This document shows, one piece after another, positions 56,290 through 64,000 of a DNA stretch of 64,000 nt. Source of the DNA: Pseudomonas sp. FP453. GTDB taxonomy: Bacteria; Pseudomonadota; Gammaproteobacteria; Pseudomonadales; Pseudomonadaceae. How positions within the stretch are numbered: the stretch's first letter is position 1; the number at the start of each line of letters is the position of its first letter. The notes under the pieces were generated by a model. It searched no databases and was not told the origin of the DNA. It saw nothing but the letters and a program-made list of their open reading frames with translations. The translations under genes were made by a program, and so were the position numbers. The stretch lies in assembly GCF_030687495.1 (NCBI RefSeq), contig NZ_CP117435.1:558001-622000 (forward strand). Reading direction: 5' to 3'.

Positions 56290-57591
56290 TTGTTCTTTGA
56301 GCGCCACGGTGGTGGTGAGCGGGTAATCCTCGTTCACTTGGATGGACAGGACCCTGAGGCGCGCGAAGATCCGCAGGAGTTTCAGGAGTTGGCGAATTCG
56401 GCCGGCGCCGAGACCGTTGCGTTTTTTAACGTACCGCGTCATCGGCCAACCGCCAAATTCCTGATTGGCAGCGGCAAGGTCGAGGAATTACGCGACCTGG
56501 TCCACGCCGAAGAAGCCGATCTGGTGATCTTCAATCACGTCCTCACGCCCAGTCAGGAACGTAACCTCGAACGTGTGTTCGAGTGTCGCGTGATCGACCG
56601 TACCGGTCTGATTCTCGATATTTTCGCCCAACGCGCCCGTACCCATGAAGGCAAGCTCCAGGTTGAACTGGCCCAGCTTGACCACATGAGCACCCGGCTG
56701 GTTCGCGGCTGGACTCACCTTGAGCGTCAAGGTGGCGGTATCGGCATGCGTGGCCCGGGTGAAACCCAGCTGGAAACCGACCGCCGCCTGCTGCGGGTGC
56801 GCCTGCGCCAGATCAAGGGCCGCCTCGAGAAAGTGCGCAGCCAGCGCGAGCAATCGCGCCGTGGTCGTTCCCGCGCGGATATCCCTACCGTGTCCCTGGT
56901 GGGGTATACCAACGCCGGCAAGTCCACGCTGTTCAACAACGTGACCAAATCCGACGTCTACGCGGCCGACCAGTTGTTCGCCACGCTCGACCCGACCCTG
57001 CGCCGTCTGGATCTGGACGACCTGGGGCCGATTGTCCTGGCCGACACCGTGGGTTTCATTCGTCACTTGCCCCACAAGCTGGTCGAGGCATTTCGGTCTA
57101 CGCTCGAAGAGTCGAGCAATTCCGACCTGCTGTTGCACGTGATCGATGCGGCCGAACCGGATCGCATGTTGCAGATCGAGCAGGTGATGCTGGTGCTGGG
57201 CGAGATTGGTGCCCAGGACTTGCCGATCCTCGAGGTCTATAACAAACTCGATTTGCTTGAAGGCGTTGAGCCACAAATCCAGCGCGATGAGAACGGCAAG
57301 CCCCAGCGGGTCTGGCTGTCGGCGCGTGATGGCAGTGGTCTGGAGCTGCTTGAACAAGCCATTGCCGAGTTGCTTGGCAGTGATTTGTTCGTCGGCACCT
57401 TGCGCTTGCCCCAGCGTTTTGCTCGACTGCGTGCACAGTTCTTCGAGCTGGGCGCAGTACAGAAAGAAGAATACGACGAAGAAGGTGTCAGCTTGCTGGC
57501 CGTTCGATTGCCGCGCACGGAGCTTAATCGGCTGGTCAGTCGTGAAGGCGTTGTACCGACAGAGTTCATCGAACAACACACTTTGCAATAA
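56290..57591 (+). CDS. hflX: ribosome-associated GTPase HflX
   Basis: The 433-residue protein has the HflX N-terminal domain (FNVPRHRPTAKFLIGSGKVE near 44-63), the glycine-rich GGGIGMRGPGETQLETDRR motif near 148, and the G domain with LVGYTNAGKSTLFN near 203, DTVGFIRHLPH near 255 and YNKLD near 318. It rescues stalled ribosomes. The start is TTG 56290 (MFFERHGGGER) with AGGAG just upstream. It is 12 bases after hfq. Confidence 0.95.
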   Translation: MFFERHGGGERVILVHLDGQDPEAREDPQEFQELANSAGAETVAFFNVPRHRPTAKFLIGSGKVEELRDLVHAEEADLVIFNHVLTPSQERNLERVFECRVIDRTGLILDIFAQRARTHEGKLQVELAQLDHMSTRLVRGWTHLERQGGGIGMRGPGETQLETDRRLLRVRLRQIKGRLEKVRSQREQSRRGRSRADIPTVSLVGYTNAGKSTLFNNVTKSDVYAADQLFATLDPTLRRLDLDDLGPIVLADTVGFIRHLPHKLVEAFRSTLEESSNSDLLLHVIDAAEPDRMLQIEQVMLVLGEIGAQDLPILEVYNKLDLLEGVEPQIQRDENGKPQRVWLSARDGSGLELLEQAIAELLGSDLFVGTLRLPQRFARLRAQFFELGAVQKEEYDEEGVSLLAVRLPRTELNRLVSREGVVPTEFIEQHTLQ

Positions 57592-57687
57592 AAGCCTCCG
57601 AAAGCGGTTGTGCCGCAGTAGCAGGCATTCTGTAGCATTGGTCGGCGCGCCGTGGGTGCGTCTTTGCTTTATCAGATGGAGAGCGCT

Positions 57688-58863
57688 ATGGCTTGGAATG
57701 AGCCGGGTGGCAACTCGAATAATCAGGATCCTTGGGGTGGTAAACGCCGCAATAATGGCGACCGCAAGGGGCCACCAGATCTCGACGAGGCCTTCCGAAA
57801 GCTGCAGGAAAGCCTGAATGGGTTGTTCGGTGGTGGAAAAAAACGTGGTGGTGACGATGGCGGTCGCACAAGCAAGGGCGGCGGCTATGGCCTGCTGGGC
57901 CTGGGTCTTGTCGTGCTGGCGTCCGTCTGGCTGTACAGCGCCGTCTATGTCGTGGACGAGCAGGAACAAGCCGTGGTGCTGCGCTTCGGCAAGTACTACG
58001 AGACTGTCGGCCCGGGCCTGAACATCTACTTCCCGCCGATCGACAAGAAGTACATGGAAAACGTCACGCGTGAGCGTGCCTATACCAAGCAGGGCCAGAT
58101 GCTGACCGAAGACGAGAACATCGTCGAAGTGCCGCTGACCGTGCAGTACAAGATCAGCAACCTGCAAGACTTCGTGCTGAACGTCGATCAGCCTGAAGTC
58201 AGCCTGCAGCACGCGACCGAAAGCGCCCTGCGCCATGTGGTGGGTTCCACCGCCATGGACCAGGTGCTGACCGAAGGTCGTGAACTGATGGCCAGCGAAA
58301 TCAAGGAACGCCTGCAGCGTTTCCTCGATACCTATCGCACCGGTATCACCGTGACCCAGGTGAACGTACAGAGCGCAGCGGCACCGCGTGAAGTGCAGGA
58401 AGCCTTCGATGACGTGATCCGCGCCCGTGAAGACGAGCAGCGTTCGCGCAACCAGGCTGAAACCTACGCCAACGGCGTCGTGCCGGAAGCCCGTGGTCAG
58501 GCCCAGCGTATCCTTGAGGATGCCAACGGTTACCGTGACGAAGTGGTCTCCCGCGCCAAGGGTGAAGCAGATCGCTTTACCAAACTGGTCGCCGAGTACC
58601 GCAAGGCACCGGAAGTTACCCGTGAGCGTCTGTACCTGGACACCATGCAGGAAGTCTTCAGCAACACCAGCAAGGTTCTCGTGACCGGCAACAAAGGTGG
58701 GCAGAACAACCTGCTGTACCTGCCGCTGGACAAGATGATCGAAGGTGGTCGTAGCAGCACCAGCGCACCGGCCACCGGTTCGACAGCCGCTGCCAACGAA
58801 GCGAGCGCCCGTGCGGCCGCTGACTTGCTGCAACAGCAAACACGTAGCAGGGAGAGTCGTTGA
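57688..58863 (+). CDS. hflK: FtsH protease modulator HflK
   Basis: The 391-residue protein has a glycine- and asparagine-rich cytosolic N terminus (GGKRRNNGDRKGPPDLDEAF), one membrane helix (YGLLGLGLVVLASVWLYSAV near 66-85), an SPFH/band-7 domain and a low-complexity tail (STSAPATGSTAAANEASARA). It forms the cage around FtsH with HflC. ATG 57688 has GGAGAG upstream; ATG 57676 is possible. One-base overlap with hflC. Confidence 0.95.
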   Translation: MAWNEPGGNSNNQDPWGGKRRNNGDRKGPPDLDEAFRKLQESLNGLFGGGKKRGGDDGGRTSKGGGYGLLGLGLVVLASVWLYSAVYVVDEQEQAVVLRFGKYYETVGPGLNIYFPPIDKKYMENVTRERAYTKQGQMLTEDENIVEVPLTVQYKISNLQDFVLNVDQPEVSLQHATESALRHVVGSTAMDQVLTEGRELMASEIKERLQRFLDTYRTGITVTQVNVQSAAAPREVQEAFDDVIRAREDEQRSRNQAETYANGVVPEARGQAQRILEDANGYRDEVVSRAKGEADRFTKLVAEYRKAPEVTRERLYLDTMQEVFSNTSKVLVTGNKGGQNNLLYLPLDKMIEGGRSSTSAPATGSTAAANEASARAAADLLQQQTRSRESR

Positions 58864-59729
58864 TGAGCAATAAATCGCTGACCGCCCTGATTGTGGGCGT
58901 CGTCGTGGTCATCGCGGCCTGGAACTGCTTCTACATCGTGTCTCAGACCGAGCGCGCGGTGATGCTGCAATTCGGTCGCGTGGTCCAGGCAGATGTCCAG
59001 CCGGGCCTGCATGTGAAAGTCCCCTTCGTCAACCAGGTGCGCAAGTTCGATGCGCGCCTGATGACCCTGGATGCACCGACGCAGCGCTTCCTGACCCTGG
59101 AAAAGAAAGCCGTGATGGTTGACGCCTACGCCAAGTGGCGCGTCAAGGATGCCGAGCGTTTCTACACGGCAACCTCGGGTATCAAGCAACTCGCCGACGA
59201 TCGTTTGTCGCGTCGTCTTGAGTCGGGCCTGCGTGACCAGTTTGGTAAGCGCACCCTGCACGAGGTGGTGTCCGGTGAACGTGACGCGCTGATGGCTGAC
59301 ATCACACGTTCGTTGAATGCAATGGCGGAAAAAGAGCTGGGCATCGAAGTAGTCGATGTTCGGGTCAAGGCCATTGATCTGCCGAAGGAAGTGAACCGCA
59401 GCGTCTTTGAGCGTATGAGCACCGAGCGTGAGCGTGAGGCTCGTGAGCACCGCGCCAAGGGTAACGAGCTGGCCGAGGGTATCCGTGCGGATGCCGACCG
59501 TCAGCGTCGTGTACTGCTGGCAGAAGCCTATCGCGAGTCCGAAGTGGCCCGTGGTGATGGTGATGCCCAGGCCGCCGCGATCTACGCCAAGGCCTACGGC
59601 CAGGACCAGGAGTTCTACGCGTTCTACCGTAGCCTGCGCGCCTACCGTGAAAGCTTCGCGAACAAAACCGACGTCATGGTGCTGGACCCAAGTAGCGATT
59701 TCTTCCGCTACCTGGAAAAATCCAAGTAA
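58863..59729 (+). CDS. hflC: FtsH protease modulator HflC
   Basis: The 288-residue SPFH protein has an N-terminal membrane helix (LTALIVGVVVVIAAWNCFYI) and typical ERAVMLQFGRVVQADVQPGL near 30-49, with the coiled stretch ERMSTEREREAREHRAKGNE near 180-199. It partners HflK to restrain FtsH. ATG 58863 overlaps the hflK stop. A terminator-like hairpin follows 90 bases downstream. Confidence 0.95.
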   Translation: MSNKSLTALIVGVVVVIAAWNCFYIVSQTERAVMLQFGRVVQADVQPGLHVKVPFVNQVRKFDARLMTLDAPTQRFLTLEKKAVMVDAYAKWRVKDAERFYTATSGIKQLADDRLSRRLESGLRDQFGKRTLHEVVSGERDALMADITRSLNAMAEKELGIEVVDVRVKAIDLPKEVNRSVFERMSTEREREAREHRAKGNELAEGIRADADRQRRVLLAEAYRESEVARGDGDAQAAAIYAKAYGQDQEFYAFYRSLRAYRESFANKTDVMVLDPSSDFFRYLEKSK

Positions 59730-59818
59730 TCAGCTCGTCACTGGGTAGGACGCACTCCGTCGGGCGGCTAAAACGCCTGGCGGGGTGATCCTTTCAGAAA
59801 ACGGGTGTATGATGCGGC

Positions 59819-59842
59819 AGCCGGGAAATTCCCGGCTTTTTT
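59819..59842 (+). terminator. rho-independent terminator after hflC
   Basis: AGCCGGG and CCCGGCT form a 7-bp stem (up to 9 with the flanking AA/TT) followed by a T run. It ends the hfq-hflX-hflKC unit. From here to hisZ at 60023 no supported gene is seen; a 103-codon frame at 59785-60096 crosses the terminator and hisZ and is not credible. Confidence 0.85.
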
Positions 59843-60022
59843 GCGTCTGCATGTTTGATTCGGCAGGCGTGACAGGTTTTTCGAGGAAAGTGCCCGACGA
59901 GGCCGATTACAGGCCGTTCGTCACGTCGCTCTTGCGCGTGGTTTATGCAGGGGGCGGGTATTTTCTGCTTCACTCAAGGCTCGGCCGAGGGCTGGCCGCC
60001 CGGATCAAAGGGGATTGGCGTA

Positions 60023-61210
60023 ATGGCAACGGTAGACCGCTGGCTGCTGCCAGATGGCATCGAAGAAGTACTGCCACCAGAAGCTGCGCGCATTGAAGTA
60101 GCGCGTCGCCAGGTGTTGGATCTGTTCCAGAGCTGGGGTTACGAGTTTGTCGTGACCCCCCATATCGAGTACCTGGAATCCCTGCTGACCGGCGCGGGCC
60201 AGGACCTGGATCTGCGCACCTTCAAGGTCATCGACCCGCAATCGGGCCGGCAAATGGGTTTCCGTGCCGACATCACGCCGCAAGTGGCGCGCATCGATGC
60301 GCACACCCTGCGTCGCGAAGGCCCGAGCCGCCTGTGCTACGCCGGCAGCGTGCTGCATGCGCAGCCGCGTGCATTGTCGTCTTCCCGTAGCCCGATCCAG
60401 TTGGGCGCCGAGTTGTACGGTGATGCGAGCCCGAGCAGTGACGTTGAAGTGATCAGCTTGATGCTGGCCATGCTGCAACTGGCTGACGTGCCGGATGTCC
60501 ACATGGATCTGGGCCACGTCGGTATCTACCGTGGCCTGGCGCGTGCGGCCGGCTTGTCCGGTGAAGTGGAACAACAGCTGTTCGATGCCCTGCAACGCAA
60601 GGCCATCGATGAAGTGATCGCCTTGACCGAAGGCGTGCCGGCGGACTTGGCCGAGATGCTGCGTGCACTGGTCAACCTGTGCGGCGGTCGTGAAGTGCTG
60701 GCAGCGGCGCGCGAGCGTCTGGCCAAGGCGCCGGCGCCGGTACTGGCTGCGCTGGACGACCTGCTGGCAATTGCCGAGCGGTTGTCGGCGCGCTTCCCGG
60801 AGCTGCCGCTGTACTTTGACCTGGGTGAGTTGCGCGGCTACCACTACCACACCGGTGTGGTGTTCGCGGTGTTTGTACCGGGCGTTGGCCAAGCCATCGC
60901 CCAAGGCGGTCGTTATGACGACATCGGCGCCGACTTCGGTCGCGCCCGTCCGGCGACTGGCTTCTCTACCGATTTGAAAACCCTGGTGACCCTGGGGCGT
61001 GCTGAGGTCGAGCTACCGTCTGGTGGCATCTGGATGCCCGACAGTACGGACGCAGCACTCTGGCAGCAGGTTTGCCAGTTGCGCAGTGAGGGTCAGCGTG
61101 TCGTCCAGGCCTTGCCTGGGCAGCCATTGGCCGCCGCCCGTGAAGCGGACTGCGACCGGCAATTGATTCAGCAGAACGGGCTTTGGCAAGTATCGCCACT
61201 GGCTTCTTGA
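60023..61210 (+). CDS. hisZ: ATP phosphoribosyltransferase regulatory subunit HisZ
   Basis: The 395-residue class II aminoacyl-tRNA synthetase-like protein shows [20 protein letters not shown] near 8-27 and motif 2 text [20 protein letters not shown] near 80-99, with an incomplete synthetase C terminus. It serves as the regulatory partner of short HisG in histidine synthesis; hisG is not in the window. The start is ATG 60023 with AAAGGGGA upstream; the open frame to 59945 is rejected. It precedes purA, the usual pseudomonad order. Confidence 0.94.
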   Translation: MATVDRWLLPDGIEEVLPPEAARIEVARRQVLDLFQSWGYEFVVTPHIEYLESLLTGAGQDLDLRTFKVIDPQSGRQMGFRADITPQVARIDAHTLRREGPSRLCYAGSVLHAQPRALSSSRSPIQLGAELYGDASPSSDVEVISLMLAMLQLADVPDVHMDLGHVGIYRGLARAAGLSGEVEQQLFDALQRKAIDEVIALTEGVPADLAEMLRALVNLCGGREVLAAARERLAKAPAPVLAALDDLLAIAERLSARFPELPLYFDLGELRGYHYHTGVVFAVFVPGVGQAIAQGGRYDDIGADFGRARPATGFSTDLKTLVTLGRAEVELPSGGIWMPDSTDAALWQQVCQLRSEGQRVVQALPGQPLAAAREADCDRQLIQQNGLWQVSPLAS

Positions 61211-62554
<1,344 letters not shown>

Positions 62555-62574
62555 TAAGCTGTTGATGTAAAAAG

Positions 62575-62607
62575 CAAAGGGCTCCTTCGGGAGCCCTTTG
62601 TCGTTTC
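62575..62607 (+). terminator. rho-independent terminator after purA
   Basis: A perfect 11-bp stem (CAAAGGGCTCC and complement) is capped by a TTCG tetraloop and followed by a T-rich tail. It separates purA from the chemoreceptor gene. Confidence 0.92.
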
Positions 62608-62693
62608 TGCCGTCCGGGCGGCACGACCTTTGCTTCGGTTGTCTCTTTCGCGGTGCTATCAATTTAATGGCACCCGTGGTGGAGGGATTCCCG

Positions 62694-64000
62694 ATGTCTG
62701 CCGTTCTCTCATTGTTACAAAGCCGTCTGTTGCGGCCGGTGTTCGTTACCCTAGGTATCGCCCTTTTGGTGCAAGTGCTGGTGGCCGTCGCTCTGACGCG
62801 GAGCACCGTGACCGCGCTGGAAGCCGATTTGAGCAATCGCCTGGGCATCGACAGCCAGAAACTGTCTGGCGAATTGGCGCAGGCGGGCAAGGAAGTCACG
62901 TCCAGCCTGGACAGCTTGTCGACGAGCACGCGCCAGCGTCTGACGGCAGGATTGTCGACGCGCCTGCAGGAAGAGCAGAAGCAACTGCGTGCGACCCTGG
63001 AAAAAGACCTGAAAGACTCCGCCAATGACATGGCCCAACTGCTGGCCTCGGTGGCGCCGCGCGCCATGTGGGACAGCGATGTGCCGACGTTGTCGGAATT
63101 CGCCCGGCGTGCCCAGCGCAATCCCAACGTATTGTTTGTGGTCTACGACGACGCAGCGGGTGAGCACCTGACCCGCTACCTGAACCGGGAAAACCCGATC
63201 AACAAGGCCCTGCTGGAAAAAGGCCAGGGCGACCGCGCTTTGGACAAAGTCTTGAATGCCGCCAAGAACGACCCGTCGGTGTACTACGTCGAGGCGTCGA
63301 TCAGCCCCAACGGCGTGGAAATCGGCAAAGTCCTCATGGGCGTCTCGACCGCTTCGGTAGAGGCCGACCTGCAAGCGCTGGACAAGCGTTTCGCCGCCCT
63401 GATCGCCAGCGGCGACCAACTGGTCGGCGACAGCCTCAAGGGCGCCGCCGCCGACAGCGCGACGGCCATGGGCGCGCGCCTGCAATCGGCGCAAGCCACC
63501 GCCACCCAGATGACCGCCAACACCACCAGCGCCGTACAGGAAGCCGCCGGCACTCTGCGCTGGCGCATCGGCATGGGCCTGGCCCTGGTTGGCTTGGGTG
63601 TATTGCTGCTGATCGCCATCGTGCTCGGCCGGCGTGTGGTCAATCGCCTGAAGCTGTTGATTGCCGCCATGGACGACCTCGCGGCGGGCGAGGGCGACCT
63701 CACCAAGCGTGTGCAAATCAGCAGCAAGGACGAAATCGGCGACATGGCCTCGGCGGTCAATCGCTTTGTGGATAAGTTGCAGCCCATCGTGCGTGAAGCG
63801 GGCGATGTGGCCCAGCGCACCGGCGTGGAAATCGGCGCCATGACCCTGCGCAACGCCGGCGCCGACGCGGCCGCCGGCTTGCAGCGCGACGAAGTTGCCG
63901 AGAGCCTGCGCGCGTTGTCGCAAATGGCCGACGAAGCCCAGGCCGAAAGCCATGCGATGCAGGCTGCATTGCAGCAAGTGGTGGATATTCGCCAGGCCAC
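62694..64000 (+). CDS. methyl-accepting chemotaxis protein, N-terminal part (runs off the window)
   Basis: An open frame from ATG 62694 with GGAGGG upstream runs to the window end (435 codons). It begins with a membrane helix (PVFVTLGIALLVQVLVAVAL near 15-34), then a periplasmic ligand region with long helices and a small PAS/Cache-like stretch (VLFVVYDDAAGEHLTRYLNR). A second helix (GMGLALVGLGVLLLIAIVLG near 294-313) and a HAMP domain follow (LIAAMDDLAAGEGDLTKRVQ, DEIGDMASAVNRF). This is the layout of a chemoreceptor; the signalling tip lies beyond the window. The ligand is unknown. Confidence 0.85.
   Translation, partial: MSAVLSLLQSRLLRPVFVTLGIALLVQVLVAVALTRSTVTALEADLSNRLGIDSQKLSGELAQAGKEVTSSLDSLSTSTRQRLTAGLSTRLQEEQKQLRATLEKDLKDSANDMAQLLASVAPRAMWDSDVPTLSEFARRAQRNPNVLFVVYDDAAGEHLTRYLNRENPINKALLEKGQGDRALDKVLNAAKNDPSVYYVEASISPNGVEIGKVLMGVSTASVEADLQALDKRFAALIASGDQLVGDSLKGAAADSATAMGARLQSAQATATQMTANTTSAVQEAAGTLRWRIGMGLALVGLGVLLLIAIVLGRRVVNRLKLLIAAMDDLAAGEGDLTKRVQISSKDEIGDMASAVNRFVDKLQPIVREAGDVAQRTGVEIGAMTLRNAGADAAAGLQRDEVAESLRALSQMADEAQAESHAMQAALQQVVDIRQA

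Noticed and set aside
56488-58839. 783-codon open frame on the minus strand over hflX and hflK
   Set aside because: Spans two well-identified opposite-strand genes and shows only antisense composition.
59785-60096. 103-codon ORF between hflC and hisZ
   Set aside because: Crosses the terminator at 59819 and overlaps hisZ out of frame; no ribosome site or family.

Overview
The window reads as core chromosome of a fluorescent Pseudomonas, most like the P. fluorescens group. The base is an inference from gene content and order: an LPS-core block (wapO, wapH, mig-14, dnpA, ssg, waaL, msbA, hldE, waaA), TPP-controlled thiC, a nudF/cpdA/parE/parC block, serB/psd/rhdA/motAB, and the queG-nnr-tsaE-amiB-mutL-miaA-hfq-hflX-hflKC-hisZ-purA superoperon. 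Seven REP palindromes of the TGTGGGAGC type found in these species are scattered between genes. The DNA is GC-rich throughout and no foreign island is obvious. I saw no rRNA, tRNA, CRISPR array, transposase or prophage.

Layout. 1-246: start of a TonB-dependent receptor, cut by the window edge. 515-16169: LPS core assembly. Carbamoyltransferase, glycosyltransferases, a Mig-14-like protein and a PIG-L deacetylase are tightly overlapped on the plus strand. A small WaaP/InaA-like kinase-fold gene follows on the minus strand, then the ligase waaL and flippase msbA with a terminator. A sulfotransferase plus APS kinase pair comes next, then hldE and a sugar epimerase. 16311-21982: an unknown protein with a Nudix-like box, an aldo/keto reductase, an FAD oxidoreductase, an SMR efflux protein with a divergent LysR regulator, and waaA. 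22101-28024: tolC, a TPP riboswitch with thiC, a CytX-like permease and a lipoprotein.

28025-28479 is a 455-bp gap holding the most unusual structure here: a 267-bp element with perfect 32-bp terminal inverted repeats enclosing two further perfect stems (19 and 22 bp), which together form a three-way junction. 28480-36531: nudF, yqiB-like gene, cpdA, frameshifted yqiA, parE, a phytase-like secreted protein and parC. 36704-45927: a PqiC-like lipoprotein, a membrane sensor with a possible degenerate cyclase fold, serB, psd, rhdA, an HDOD protein, and motAB behind a very good FliA (sigma-28) promoter. 45988-46669: a lone PemK/MazF-like gene and a small accessory gap with a 32-codon ORF. 46670-62554: rsgA, orn, a TRIC-like channel, queG and the mutL-hfq-purA superoperon. 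62694-end: the N-terminal part of a chemoreceptor.

Genes that work together: the first 16 kb and waaA build, modify and export LPS. The sulfotransferase/CysC pair could add a sulfate decoration with its own PAPS supply. thiC and the permease both serve thiamine pyrimidine supply. nudF-yqiB-cpdA-yqiA-parE is the enterobacterial-type synteny group. amiB/mutL/miaA/hfq/hflX/hflKC is a conserved cell-division, repair, RNA and proteolysis-control cluster.

Limits: all identities come from reading translations and motifs, with no database search. Start codons are chosen from ribosome binding sites and family lengths. Several genes seem to start at TTG or GTG: wapO, cytX-like, cpdA, the PA4961-like gene, serB, PemK-like, tsaE and hflX.
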